From contig NZ_NXLW01000002.1 of the NCBI RefSeq assembly GCF_003364265.1, positions 1-64,000 of the forward strand: a stretch of 64,000 nt of DNA. Direction: 5' to 3'. Both the position numbers and the translations under genes were made by a program. Under the pieces are notes generated by a model, which saw nothing but the letters and a program-made list of their open reading frames with translations, was not told where the DNA came from and searched no databases. The stretch is from Helicobacter aurati. GTDB taxonomy: Bacteria > Campylobacterota > Campylobacteria > Campylobacterales > Helicobacteraceae. Shown here one piece after another: positions 53,905 through 63,309 of the stretch (positions are counted from its first letter, which is position 1; every line of letters starts with the position of its first letter).

Positions 53905-54981
53905 TTACAAACACTCTATGCGCAATGTTTGTTTCCAAATATCAAGAGTTGTCTGTAATTTTTCTTGATAATTACTAAAATTTTGCTCTAAGAATTGTAG
54001 CAAATCTTCGGGCATTTTTGCACTAAAAACCTTACCTTGAAAATAAAGCAGTATGGCGTGAAGTAGCATTTTGCTTTCATAATGTTTGCTTAAAGAATTT
54101 GGACTATACAATGAATCCCCATAAATATAACGATTGAGTATGTGTAAATGCACGCGTATTTGATGGGTTCTACCGCTAAACAATCGCACACTTATCAATT
54201 CATATTTACCGTCATTACTTTGCATAATACTCATGAATTCACTTTTAGAATCCCTTGCTTGTGGGAATCGCCGTTTATCGAGCCTTGCCATTTTTAAACG
54301 ATTATGTGGGTTTCTGCCCATAAAACATTCTACTACAACACGGTTTTGTTGCAGTGGAGGAGAAATGATACAAATATAAATTCTACCTAATTGTCTTTTT
54401 TGCAACATTTCTGCAAAAAACCTATGACTTGCATTATTCTTAGCGATAAGAATCGCTCCACTTGTATCTTTGTCTAATCTATGTACAATGCCACTTCTTT
54501 CCTCCCCATTAATAGTAGACAAAGAATATTTGTGAAACTGTAGATATTCACTTAACGTAATATCCTTTATGCTTGGTGCGGGATGAACGGCTAAATTACG
54601 TGGTTTATTAAGAATAAGATAATCATTGGTCTCGGAAATGATTTCAATATCAAGATTCTCTAAAATTTCAGAATGATTAGATTCTATTGCTTGCTTTAAT
54701 GAACGACATAAACTAGGGATAGGTTGTAAAGATTTGCCAGTAAAATTGGCTAAAAATTGTCGCATAAATTCTTGTGAAACATAAATGGAGATTATATCTT
54801 TTCTGTAAAGTGCTCTACTTTTTTTAGCCAATATACCGTTAATAAAGACAGAATCACTAACTATCCATTGTATAGCTTGCGAACGAGAAATTCCTAAAAT
54901 TTGGCATAAAGCCTTGTCTAACCTTGAGAAATTTTGCAATACAGTAAAGTAATAGAGCATTTGTAGATTCGACATTTTCAA
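53905..54981 (-). CDS. rluD: RluD-family 23S rRNA pseudouridine synthase
   Basis: A 358-residue enzyme with an N-terminal S4-like RNA-binding region (LDKALCQILGISRSQAIQWIVSDSVFING) and the catalytic motif SGIVHRLDKDTSGAILIAKN, with the essential Asp. FSGRTHQIRVHLHILN and GDSLY complete the family pattern. It isomerises uridines in 23S rRNA, probably in helix 69. It overlaps nhaC by 4 bases and the FN3 gene start region. Confidence 0.93.
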   Translation of the reverse strand: MKMSNLQMLYYFTVLQNFSRLDKALCQILGISRSQAIQWIVSDSVFINGILAKKSRALYRKDIISIYVSQEFMRQFLANFTGKSLQPIPSLCRSLKQAIESNHSEILENLDIEIISETNDYLILNKPRNLAVHPAPSIKDITLSEYLQFHKYSLSTINGEERSGIVHRLDKDTSGAILIAKNNASHRFFAEMLQKRQLGRIYICIISPPLQQNRVVVECFMGRNPHNRLKMARLDKRRFPQARDSKSEFMSIMQSNDGKYELISVRLFSGRTHQIRVHLHILNRYIYGDSLYSPNSLSKHYESKMLLHAILLYFQGKVFSAKMPEDLLQFLEQNFSNYQEKLQTTLDIWKQTLRIECL

Positions 54982-56519
54982 CTATATTTATTTTTGTAAA
55001 ACCAAAAAATACCAATACACAAAATAATACCTATGGCATAGCCACTTACCAATGAGTTGGTGATACTTGCTATAAAAAAACTTATTAAACTTACGAAAGC
55101 TACCGTACTGGCATAAGGCAATTGCGTAATAAAATGGCTTTGGACAGAGCAACCGGCCCCTGCAGCAGAAAGTATTGTTGTATCTGATATGGGCGAAGAA
55201 TGATCTCCATACACTGCGCCAGACAGTATTGCCGCCATAATGAAACTAAAGTCTAATTCATGTGCGCCTGCAAGAGTAGCTCCAATAGGCAACATAATAG
55301 CAAAAGTACCCCAGCTAGTGCCCGTACAAAATGCAATAAAAGCAGAAATCACAAATGCAACCAAAGGAACAGCAATATGTGGGCTTATGATGCTTGTTTC
55401 AAGCCACACTTTAGAAATATTTGCGAGATAGATTCCGCTTTGTAAATCATTTTTAATGATAGGTCCTATACTCCATGCGAGTGTCAAAATTAAAGTGGCA
55501 GGCAACATAGAAAGAATGCCTATTTTCACAATAGATACAAAAGAATTAGAAGTAAGATGTCTGTAAGAAATCAAGAAACTTACTGCAAGCGCACAAAATC
55601 CCCCCCAAAAAAGCGAAAAACCTGTTTGTGTATTTGCAAGCATTTCAATAAGATTAAAATTTTTTGTTTCGCAATAACCCGTGTAGAAAATAAGAATACC
55701 TACAAAAAGAATTAAACTTAGAATCGGGACAATTAATAAGGCGATATGGCTTGGTGTTTTTTGTTGTGATTGTAAGAAATCTCGAACGCCTATATTTTGA
55801 TTGCGCTTCATTGCGGGTAAATTTATTTGCCAAAAAATCGTAAGCAAAACTGCAAGTAAAGTAAGCCAAGCATAATAATTACCCCAAATACTAGAAAACA
55901 AAGTAATGAATTTGTTTTCTTCATCTATTCCTTGCATTAAACCTAAAATATAAGCACCCCAGCTAGAAATTGGCATAAGAATACAAACAGGCGCAGCAGT
56001 AGAATCTATGATATAAGCTAATCTCTCTCGTGTAGAATGATTAGCATCATTCAGTGATTTACTAATTTGCCCAACGGTTAGCGCATTAAAGTAATCATCA
56101 ATAAAAATTACAATGCCAGCAATAAAAGCCAGAAATTCCGAACCTTTCGCAGTTTTTACTTTATCGCGCGCCCACTTAACAAACGCCGATACACCGCCTG
56201 AATAGGAAATAACTTGAGTTAAAATACCCAAAATAAACAGGAAACCAAAGACATAAAGATTCGACTGCTCCACCTCTATTCCATCGTTTGTTACGTTATA
56301 AAACACTGTGCTAATGCTGTGATAAATATAAAACAAAGTATAGATTAGATTCTGTTCCCAATCAATCTGTATTCCATACAAGATACTACCTGCAAAACCA
56401 ACCATTATTCCCGACAAACAAATCCCAATAAAAAGAGAAAATACAATACGTCTTGTGATTATCACCAATAGGATAACACACAGAGGAACCGATAAACTTA
56501 ACACCGAATCAGTATACAT
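54978..56519 (-). CDS. NhaC-family sodium/proton antiporter-like transporter
   Basis: A 513-residue membrane protein with about 12 helices. It contains FIDDYFNALTVGQISKSLND (the conserved FxDD block), SAAPVCILMPISSWGAYILGL-type STAAPVCILMPISSWGAYI, FCTGTSWGTFAIMLPIGATLA and SGAVYGDHSSPISDTTILSAAGAGC, all diagnostic for the NhaC family. The transported ion or amino acid is not certain. AAGGA precedes the ATG and a minus-strand TACAAT lies near 56560. It probably starts the seven-gene minus transcript ending at envC. Confidence 0.92.
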   Translation of the reverse strand: MYTDSVLSLSVPLCVILLVIITRRIVFSLFIGICLSGIMVGFAGSILYGIQIDWEQNLIYTLFYIYHSISTVFYNVTNDGIEVEQSNLYVFGFLFILGILTQVISYSGGVSAFVKWARDKVKTAKGSEFLAFIAGIVIFIDDYFNALTVGQISKSLNDANHSTRERLAYIIDSTAAPVCILMPISSWGAYILGLMQGIDEENKFITLFSSIWGNYYAWLTLLAVLLTIFWQINLPAMKRNQNIGVRDFLQSQQKTPSHIALLIVPILSLILFVGILIFYTGYCETKNFNLIEMLANTQTGFSLFWGGFCALAVSFLISYRHLTSNSFVSIVKIGILSMLPATLILTLAWSIGPIIKNDLQSGIYLANISKVWLETSIISPHIAVPLVAFVISAFIAFCTGTSWGTFAIMLPIGATLAGAHELDFSFIMAAILSGAVYGDHSSPISDTTILSAAGAGCSVQSHFITQLPYASTVAFVSLISFFIASITNSLVSGYAIGIILCIGIFWFYKNKYS

Positions 56520-56705
56520 AAAGGACTTCCTTAAAGATTTACTCGCTCAAACTTGCTTGATTGTATCTTGAAAGGCTAAATGCTACAAGATATTGGGGTC
56601 AAACGGGCTGAAATTCTTGTTCTAATATTCTTCTAGTTTTGATGTTCATATTTAATTTAACAAATCCTATTATAATAATGAATTTTATAAATGTTAAGGA
56701 ATAAT

Positions 56706-57323
56706 ATGGACAATGAAGCTATTGAAATACTGAAGAATTATAATAATTTAGAAAATTTTGGTTACGCGATATTATTTCTATATTCTGTAGGAGGCGGCTA
56801 TATTGGCATTATAACAGCTGGTGTCTTTTCATCTTTAGGAAAATTTGATTTAAGTCTTAGTATTTTATTGGCAGTTTGCGGCAATATTGTGGGGAGCTCG
56901 CTTTTTTGTATTTTTGCTCGCACACAAAAGCAAGAGGTATTTCAATTATTAAAAAAACACAAACGCAAACTTGCCTATTTGCAAATTATGATAAAAAAAT
57001 ATGATTGGATACTTTTTATTGTCAGTAAATTCATACATGGATTTCGCACTTTTGTTCCTTTGGCAGTGGGTATTAGCAAATATAATATTATCAAGTTTCT
57101 AAGTATTAATTTTGTTGCATGTATTATTTGGGGGATTAGTCTCGGTCTCTTAGGTTTCTATGCAACGGGTATGTTTTTACCTGTATTAAAAGTTTTATTG
57201 CAATACCCTTATATCTTTGCTGTGGCATTTTTGAGCATTATGATTGTATTCATACTCATTGCCTATGTGCGCAAACGATTTACTAAAAGTAATGTTTCAG
57301 AATCTAAATCAGTTAAATTATAA
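56706..57323 (+). CDS. DedA-family membrane protein (second copy)
   Basis: 205 residues from ATG 56706, which has AAGGA five bases ahead; an in-frame ATG at 56691 would overlap that site. The DedA core reads GYAILFLYSVGGGYIGIITAGVFSSLGKFDLSL, KKYDWILFIVSKFIHGFRTFVPLAVGISKYNIIKFLSINFVACIIWGISLGLLGFYA, with the conserved FxxR in HGFRTFVPL. It is more divergent than the DedA at 27705: the conserved acidic E in the first block is missing. It stands alone. Confidence 0.85.
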   Translation: MDNEAIEILKNYNNLENFGYAILFLYSVGGGYIGIITAGVFSSLGKFDLSLSILLAVCGNIVGSSLFCIFARTQKQEVFQLLKKHKRKLAYLQIMIKKYDWILFIVSKFIHGFRTFVPLAVGISKYNIIKFLSINFVACIIWGISLGLLGFYATGMFLPVLKVLLQYPYIFAVAFLSIMIVFILIAYVRKRFTKSNVSESKSVKL

Positions 57324-57426
57324 CGATTAACAAATATCAACGATAACGGTAGGCATTGTTGATTCTTCAATATATCTTTTCGAATTTCTCTTTGACAACT
57401 TTCGTGACAAGTCTTAACTGCAAATA

Positions 57427-58149
57427 CTAATCATATCGTTTCCAATAGGTTCGATCAAAAAAATCTGCTTCATTTAATAGTGCTTCAAATGGCTTAAACC
57501 GTTCTTTATATCCCATAGATTTATGATTTTTAATCCAGTATCCAGGATAGAAATATTTGAGCCCAAGTTTTTTGGCAAGATTCAACAATAGTAGAATATT
57601 TAAAGTTCCTAGACTGAATTTTCCAAAACCATGATCATAAAAAAAGTAATTAGCACTCATCGAATCTTCTACAATATCAAAGTAACTTACTCCGACTAAA
57701 TGCCCTTCACGGTAGAAGCACATTTCATAACCAAAAAATTCACTGCCGGCAACAAAAGAATTTGTGTATCTTTGTCTATCGATACTATTCATACTCCAAC
57801 CTTTTTTATGCATCATTTTGTTGTGGTATTGTAAATATAAACATACTCGAGCATCATTAGTTAAGGGTCTTCTAATTTGTATTAGAGTATCAATATTCTT
57901 TTTAATAACTTTTTTCATGCTATTTGTCATTATAAATTCTTGAACAAGATAGCGAATAGTAACACATTTATTACAATCTGAACATTTTGGTACAAAGTAA
58001 TATTCTCCAAAACGGCGATAGCCTCTTGCTAGTAATCCATTGTAAAAATAAGGAGTGCAATCTTTAATGCAAAGATAACGAAATTGACTTTGCAATCCTT
58101 CAAAGTATGAACAAGGATGTAATTCAGAGAAAAAATCAAAATATTCCAT
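57427..58149 (-). CDS. bpt: Bacterial leucyl/aspartate-glutamate-type tRNA-protein transferase (Bpt/Ate1 family)
   Basis: A 240-residue aminoacyl-tRNA-protein transferase. The N-terminal Cys motif appears as CTPYF and CSDCNKC near residues 30-60, then YLQYHNKMMHKKGWSMNS and VGVSYFDIVEDSMSANYFFYDHGFGKFSLGTLNILLLLNLAKKLGLKYFYPGYWIKNHKSMGYKERFKP, the Ate1/Bpt GNAT core. It adds Leu (or Arg) to N-terminal acidic residues for ClpS-dependent degradation. Last gene of the mqnP-side transcript, 12 bases after yhhQ. Confidence 0.92.
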   Translation of the reverse strand: MEYFDFFSELHPCSYFEGLQSQFRYLCIKDCTPYFYNGLLARGYRRFGEYYFVPKCSDCNKCVTIRYLVQEFIMTNSMKKVIKKNIDTLIQIRRPLTNDARVCLYLQYHNKMMHKKGWSMNSIDRQRYTNSFVAGSEFFGYEMCFYREGHLVGVSYFDIVEDSMSANYFFYDHGFGKFSLGTLNILLLLNLAKKLGLKYFYPGYWIKNHKSMGYKERFKPFEALLNEADFFDRTYWKRYD

Positions 58150-58161
58150 TTGCCATCCAAA

Positions 58162-58743
58162 CTAACGGAAAAGTTTTATTTTCTTGCAAGTTTTTATTGC
58201 AACGAGATAGAAAATTGGAATATCAAAAATACTGATTGCAAATTTTATGAGATAATCAAAAACGAACAGCATAAAAACCTCATAGTATGGCAAAACAAAT
58301 AAAAAGGCTATGTGAAAGAATATGAAAGTATCAATACATTGCGCAAAACTTGTACTTACTCCGTTACGTAACCACCACAATGATGGAAATTTTTCTTTCA
58401 GTTTATAAAATATAAATATATCCAGAAATTGTGAAACAAAAAATGCGCCTATGCTAGCAAATGCTATTCTTATGTCATTAGTTATGCACAGTGATGGAAT
58501 CAAAGCAAGCAACAAACCAGCCCTAAGCGCGCGCAGCACTTCCTTACGACTATATTTTTCACTAAGTATATCCATAAGGAGGAATGATAGAGGATATATC
58601 AGTGCACCGTAAGTAACATACGTGTCCATGATTCTAAAATTTACCAAGAAATTAGAAAAAGTAATAATACAAACGAATAAAAAAATGGCAAGGTAAAAAG
58701 TTCTTCTATTCATAGAGGATTCTAATGGTTGATAAGAACTCAT
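58162..58743 (-). CDS. yhhQ: Queuosine-precursor transporter-like membrane protein (YhhQ/VUT)
   Basis: A 193-residue protein with six hydrophobic segments. The first helix (FYLAIFLFVCIITFSNFLVNFRI) and YVTYGALIYPLSFLLMDILSEKYSRKEVLRALRAG match the VUT family, which imports queuosine precursors. SFAQCIDTFIFFHIAF and FDIPIFYLVAIKTCKK are also characteristic. It overlaps the upstream gene by 4 bases, supporting one transcript. Confidence 0.88.
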   Translation of the reverse strand: MSSYQPLESSMNRRTFYLAIFLFVCIITFSNFLVNFRIMDTYVTYGALIYPLSFLLMDILSEKYSRKEVLRALRAGLLLALIPSLCITNDIRIAFASIGAFFVSQFLDIFIFYKLKEKFPSLWWLRNGVSTSFAQCIDTFIFFHIAFLFVLPYYEVFMLFVFDYLIKFAISIFDIPIFYLVAIKTCKKIKLFR

Positions 58744-59255
58744 AATCTTTCCTTATGTAACTCTGATAGTTTAAGTACAAATTCTATTTCTCCTCTGCTC
58801 ATACGTAAATCTTTGGCTATTGCTTCGATAGTATAACCATTCTTAAACATATCTAAAATCTGTTTCTCATTTCTTTGCTGTGTCGGAGCGTTAAAATGCC
58901 CAAGACTACGTAATCTTTCTTCAAGTATCAGAATCTTATCTTCAAAATAATCTCTATCGCTCTGCAAACCGTGCTGTAATGTATTAATATCGGTTTTTTG
59001 TTCGGTAATAAGTTTAAGCAATTCATTATGACGTGTAGAATCTTTTGGTTTTTCAGATTCTATAATCCACTTTTGAATCTTATAAATTTCTTTATTAATG
59101 TCTTCTATTGAATGCTCTAACTGAATGATTTTTTTGGAAGATTCTTTTTCTTTCATAATAATATAAAGTAAAATAATAACAATTACTATGATAAAACATA
59201 TAGCAATGATTACGCTCATCATTTCATAACTTATATTCATTAAGGCTTGTGTCAT
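58740..59255 (-). CDS. Uncharacterised membrane-anchored coiled-coil protein with C-terminal helix-turn-helix-like domain
   Basis: A 171-residue protein. One N-terminal membrane segment (about 14-33) is followed by a coiled coil (about 36-120) and a small C-terminal domain, EKQILDMFKNGYTIEAIAKDLRMSRGEIEFVLKLSELH, that looks like a DUF6115/HTH-type unit. The function is unknown. The arrangement suggests a membrane-tethered DNA- or protein-binding factor. It lies between two other small genes in the same transcript, overlapping yhhQ by 4 bases. Confidence 0.75.
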   Translation of the reverse strand: MTQALMNISYEMMSVIIAICFIIVIVIILLYIIMKEKESSKKIIQLEHSIEDINKEIYKIQKWIIESEKPKDSTRHNELLKLITEQKTDINTLQHGLQSDRDYFEDKILILEERLRSLGHFNAPTQQRNEKQILDMFKNGYTIEAIAKDLRMSRGEIEFVLKLSELHKERL

Positions 59256-59270
59256 ATTTATCCTTATCTA

Positions 59271-59981
59271 TCAATAAATATCGGATTTACGTGCTTTAAG
59301 CATTTCTCGTTCTACACTTACAATATAACTGTCATAGTCTTTTAAATCTCTTTCACCAATTTTTGTTATACGTAAAACATAAGATTGCAAGGCTTCTGCA
59401 AAAATAGGAATACAGCGAGCAGGAAAAGTGGGTAAAAATAATCTTGCATAATAGGGCTTCCCTATTTCTAAAGCATTGTTAGGGCATTCTAGTTGCGATT
59501 TTTCAATGTTCGCTTTTTCTTCGCTAGAATCATCAATCTTTGAAGAATCCAATTGAGTCTCTTGGGTACTATCATTTAAAGTGTGTTGCATAGTATTTCT
59601 GTCCTGTAAGGAATCGCTAGTGTTAGTTTGGTGGGTAGTGATGTTATCATTACACAATACAATAATGCCGTGCCCTAGCTTGAAAGTATATGTAATATGC
59701 GCTAAGTCAATATATTTTGTTATATTGCCAGAAAGAAGATTCTCAATATGCTCTAATTTTTTATAAATTTGCACAAGCATTTCACCTAGTACGAGTGTTC
59801 CTCCTCCGCATTTGCAATCCCCACTCTTAGTTTTTAAAGAGCTCAACCATTTTTCAATGGAATTATTGTGAACTTGAGTAATAACATGATATTCTTCTAA
59901 AGCTTTATCATGAATATTTTCGTCTACAAGCTGTAATTCAATTTGCAATCGTGATTCTACAAGTCGAGTTTGAAATTCCAT
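59271..59981 (-). CDS. Uncharacterised 236-residue protein with Cys-rich turn
   Basis: A soluble protein with no signal or membrane helix. The N-terminal half is helical, with a KSGDCKCGGGTLV turn near residue 57. A middle low-complexity acidic stretch (about 120-165, rich in Thr, Asn, Gln, Ser, Glu) precedes a final block YARLFLPTFPARCIPIFAEALQSYVLRITKIGERDLKDYDSYIVSVEREML. The last block has a PilZ-like cadence, but the RxxxR motif is not evident. Its start ATG follows mqnP by one base. I cannot assign a role. Confidence 0.7.
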   Translation of the reverse strand: MEFQTRLVESRLQIELQLVDENIHDKALEEYHVITQVHNNSIEKWLSSLKTKSGDCKCGGGTLVLGEMLVQIYKKLEHIENLLSGNITKYIDLAHITYTFKLGHGIIVLCNDNITTHQTNTSDSLQDRNTMQHTLNDSTQETQLDSSKIDDSSEEKANIEKSQLECPNNALEIGKPYYARLFLPTFPARCIPIFAEALQSYVLRITKIGERDLKDYDSYIVSVEREMLKARKSDIY

Positions 59982-59982
59982 A

Positions 59983-60867
59983 TTAAAACCTTATTATGCT
60001 ATCTAAGATAATGAAAAATAGAAATACAAACCCCAAATATCCATTGGTAATAAAAAATGCTTTTGGAATGTTATTAAAATCTCTATTGACTATACTATGT
60101 TCATAAACCAACATAACAGCAGCCAACAACAATCCTATAATTGCTAGATGGTAAGTCTGACTACATTTGAGAAACATAGCCCAGCAAAATATTGCACATA
60201 TATGGGATATTCGAGAAATGTGTAAGGCGTTATTAATACCAAATTTGGCGGGTATAGAATGCAATTTATTTGCTTTATCGTGTTCTATGTCTTGCAAGGA
60301 GTAAAGAATATCAAATCCAGCCACCCAAAACAATACTCCACAGCATAAAAATACAGTCCACAGGTGTAAAGAAGCACTAACGGCAATATCTCCAGCAATA
60401 GGAGCAAGTCCTAAAGATAATCCCAATATCCAATGTGCTAAGTAAGAAAATCGCTTCATCACACTATAAAATCCTAGGATAATAAGAAAAGGTATAGAGA
60501 GCATGAACGCTAAATTATTAATAAAATAACTTACTAAAATAAAAATCAACGCGTTGATAATACAAAAAGACAATAAAGAGACAACAGAAATCCTTCCATC
60601 AACGCTTGGACGATTGCTAGTACGCGCATTGGTAATGTCTATATCCCTATCACAAAATCGGTTGAATGCCATAGCGAAGTTTCTTGCACTAATCAATGCG
60701 AGAATGCAAAGTAATAATACTTCAAAACCAAAAAATCCGCTAGCATTTACGTCATTTGAGGAAACAATCATAGCAATTAGAATAAAACTTGCACTAAAAA
60801 CAGTATGTTTAAAGACTACCAGTTCGCTAAGGACTTGTAATTTTTGCCACATTGCTCTTATTATCAT
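59983..60867 (-). CDS. mqnP: UbiA-family prenyltransferase, probable menaquinone enzyme MqnP
   Basis: A 294-residue membrane prenyltransferase. The first Asp motif is NRFCDRDIDITNARTSNRP (near residue 68) and the second DIEHDKANKLHSIPAKFG (near residue 192). Eight or nine hydrophobic helices fit UbiA. Since Helicobacter make menaquinone by the futalosine route, it probably prenylates 1,4-dihydroxy-6-naphthoate. It corresponds to the H. pylori gene annotated ubiA. It starts the mqnP-hyp-hyp-yhhQ-bpt transcript. Confidence 0.9.
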   Translation of the reverse strand: MIIRAMWQKLQVLSELVVFKHTVFSASFILIAMIVSSNDVNASGFFGFEVLLLCILALISARNFAMAFNRFCDRDIDITNARTSNRPSVDGRISVVSLLSFCIINALIFILVSYFINNLAFMLSIPFLIILGFYSVMKRFSYLAHWILGLSLGLAPIAGDIAVSASLHLWTVFLCCGVLFWVAGFDILYSLQDIEHDKANKLHSIPAKFGINNALHISRISHICAIFCWAMFLKCSQTYHLAIIGLLLAAVMLVYEHSIVNRDFNNIPKAFFITNGYLGFVFLFFIILDSIIRF

Positions 60868-61077
60868 AATTTAATGATTCACCACTTTTCTTAAAATATG
60901 TTCTATAATCAATACTCAATTTTTGGCATAATTAAGCTAATAAATATAATGTTTTACGGGTTTACTATAACCTAAAATTAATTAAAAATCAAGGCTAATA
61001 AATTGGATAAACAATGACACTGCAGTAAATATTACAAATATACAGAATCATCATTTCACGGTAAAACTAAACAACCC

Positions 61078-61117
61078 TTATACTCTTATACTAAATTTTT
61101 ATACTATACTTTTACTA
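61078..61117 (+). promoter_or_regulatory. cbpA-hspR promoter region with TATACT repeats
   Basis: TTATACT occurs three times and TTTTACT once within 40 bases. The last TATACT (61105-61110) is correctly placed as the -10 for cbpA, 37 bases before its ATG. The other copies could be an operator for HspR, though the CTTGAGT-N7-ACTCAAG HAIR consensus is not visible. Confidence 0.45.
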
Positions 61118-61146
61118 AAGCTTAATTAAATATGTAAGGATTTACT

Positions 61147-62013
61147 ATGGCAAAAAGTCTCTATGAAACTCTTAATATTTCGGAAAATGCAAGTAACGAT
61201 GAAATTAAAAAGGCTTACCGAAAATTAGCAAGGGAATATCATCCTGATGTTAATAAATCACCAGAAGCTGAAGAGAAGTTTAAAGAAATTAATGCTGCTT
61301 ATGAAATTTTAAGCGATTCAGAAAAAAAATCTCAATATGACCAATATGGAGATGCCATGTTCAATGGACAAAACTTTAGTGATTTTACTCGCAATTATAA
61401 CACTAGCGATTTAAATGACTTATTTAACTCCATTTTTGGTAAGACTGGCGGTTATAACAGTGCGAAGAATTTTCATTTTGGAGGTTTTGGGGGATATGAT
61501 GGATTTGCAAGTAATGATATTGATTTAGATATTGAGGCTTCTGTACAAATTCCGCTACAAACAGCAATTTTAGGTGGAAAAGTGAAAATCACACTTAATC
61601 ACTCGAGTTTTGAGTTAAAGATTCCAGAGGGAATCTGCGATGGCACAAAGCTAAGAGCGAAAGGCAAGGGGAGAAAACTAGGTAATATGACAGGCGATGC
61701 TATTATTGCGGTAAAAATCTCTACACATGAAGGTTTTGAAATTGACGGAATCAATCTCATCCAAGATGTCCATGTTCCTTTGAAATTAATGCTTTTTGGA
61801 GGAGAGATGACCATTCAAGCCATACAAAAAAAAATCACTATTAAAATTCCAAAAAATGTACAAAACGGCTTAAAAATGCGCGTTGAAAATATGGCTTTCA
61901 AGGATAGAAAAAACAATAAACAAGGAAGCTTGTTGCTACGATTATATGTATTATTGCCAAATAGCGACAATTTCAGTAAGGAATTACAAGAACTTATGCA
62001 AAAGGAACTTTAA
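61147..62013 (+). CDS. cbpA: CbpA/DnaJ-type co-chaperone
   Basis: A 288-residue J-domain protein. The J domain has [35 protein letters not shown] with the HPD motif near residue 33. A Gly/Phe-rich stretch (about 85-125) follows. Two C-terminal substrate-binding sandwiches end it, without the zinc finger. Thus it is CbpA-like rather than DnaJ. It stimulates DnaK in proteostasis. It is followed by hspR, whose product is known in H. pylori to repress this operon. Confidence 0.95.
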   Translation: MAKSLYETLNISENASNDEIKKAYRKLAREYHPDVNKSPEAEEKFKEINAAYEILSDSEKKSQYDQYGDAMFNGQNFSDFTRNYNTSDLNDLFNSIFGKTGGYNSAKNFHFGGFGGYDGFASNDIDLDIEASVQIPLQTAILGGKVKITLNHSSFELKIPEGICDGTKLRAKGKGRKLGNMTGDAIIAVKISTHEGFEIDGINLIQDVHVPLKLMLFGGEMTIQAIQKKITIKIPKNVQNGLKMRVENMAFKDRKNNKQGSLLLRLYVLLPNSDNFSKELQELMQKEL

Positions 62014-62086
62014 ATAGACCTGATGCAATGAAAGCATAAAGTTTTATGTTAAGATTCTAATGTATGCCTAAATTAAGGAGTTGCTT

Positions 62087-62455
62087 ATGGAAGCTGGATA
62101 CGATGAGCCCGTATTTCCAATCAGTGTTGTAGCGAAGATTCTCGAAATTCATCCGCAAACATTACGACAATACGAAAAGGAAGGTCTAATTGAACCTTCA
62201 AGAACGGACGGTAAAATGCGACTTTATTCTCAACGTGATATGGATAAAATCAAAACAATTCTTAAATTAACACGTGACTTAGGTGTGAATCTTGCAGGGG
62301 TGGATATTATTTTGCGATTAAAAGAACGTATGGATGAGCTCGACAATCTGAATGACAATTTACGTAGTAATTTGCATAAACAACAAAATGCAACTTCTGG
62401 AGATTTAACAATTGCAAAAAGCTCCTATGAAATAGTAATACTCTCTAAAAAGTAG
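62087..62455 (+). CDS. hspR: MerR-family heat-shock repressor HspR
   Basis: 122 residues from ATG 62087, which has AAGGAG six bases ahead; a TTG two codons upstream is too close to that site. The winged helix reads PVFPISVVAKILEIHPQTLRQYEKEGLIEPSRTDGKMRLYSQRDMDKI, and a helix with the family pattern LGVNLAGVDIILRLKERMDEL follows. HspR dimers repress chaperone operons including its own. It is 73 bases after cbpA. Confidence 0.95.
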   Translation: MEAGYDEPVFPISVVAKILEIHPQTLRQYEKEGLIEPSRTDGKMRLYSQRDMDKIKTILKLTRDLGVNLAGVDIILRLKERMDELDNLNDNLRSNLHKQQNATSGDLTIAKSSYEIVILSKK

Positions 62456-62625
62456 TAAACTACAAGACATGATAAGCAACCTTTACATTATATAATGAAA
62501 TGAATATTGCATATATTGATAGCACAAGCAATAATATAATTAATTTCACGGCTGCGTAACATACCAAATTCATTGAATGATATGAATACACAAATTATTC
62601 AGTTTGATTTTCACAAAAGTTAAGT

Positions 62626-63309
62626 CTACAATGAGTGTTTCCCCAAACTTTTTGTCGCAATGGCATAATAAATTTTTTGTAAGTCTTTTGTATTATATTG
62701 AGTGATAGAACAATCTAATTTAGCTTGTGCTTGTAAATTTCGTAGCATATTTTTCGGGAGTTTATCGCTCTTAGTATAGATTTCTAAAATTTGGCATTCT
62801 CTATCTGTATGTATAGATTCCAAGAAGCAACGGATTTCCCTATCAATAAGTAAATTTCTATGTCTTGAATCAATTAAATGACAAAACAATTTAATATTGT
62901 TACGCAAATGCAAAAATTCTGTAAGACTCTTATCCCATTGTTGTTTTTGCTTTTTATCTACTTTTGCATAACCAAAACCGGGAAAGTCAATAATAACCAA
63001 AGGGAATCTATATCGATTAATCTGTTGAGAATGTGCATCTTTATGCTCTATTTCCCAAATTGTTTGAAAAAAATTAATCAATCTTGTTTTGCCTGGTGTG
63101 CTAGAACTTTTTGCCAATTTAGCATTAAGAATCTTATTGATAAAAGAGCTTTTTCCTACATTGCTACGACCAAGAATGGCTACTTCTGTATATTGACTAG
63201 GAATGGATTCGGTAATATTGCTTGCAGATTTTATAAAGTATGAATGAATAGTACGTATTGCAACATTAGAGAATGTAGAAAGACTTGGGCATGTATTGAC
63301 ATCTTGCAT
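62626..63309 (-). CDS. engB: Ribosome biogenesis GTPase EngB (YsxC/YihA)
   Basis: 227 residues from ATG 63309, supported by GAGG and by an extended -10 (TGCTATGAT, minus strand, hexamer 63344-63339) that would leave no room for the TTG at 63330. G1 is GRSNVGKSS, G3 DFPGFGYA, G4 TKSDK, with TRLINFFQT as the switch region. It helps 50S assembly. The N-terminal 25 residues are not conserved. The gene stands alone. Confidence 0.94.
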   Translation of the reverse strand: MQDVNTCPSLSTFSNVAIRTIHSYFIKSASNITESIPSQYTEVAILGRSNVGKSSFINKILNAKLAKSSSTPGKTRLINFFQTIWEIEHKDAHSQQINRYRFPLVIIDFPGFGYAKVDKKQKQQWDKSLTEFLHLRNNIKLFCHLIDSRHRNLLIDREIRCFLESIHTDRECQILEIYTKSDKLPKNMLRNLQAQAKLDCSITQYNTKDLQKIYYAIATKSLGKHSL

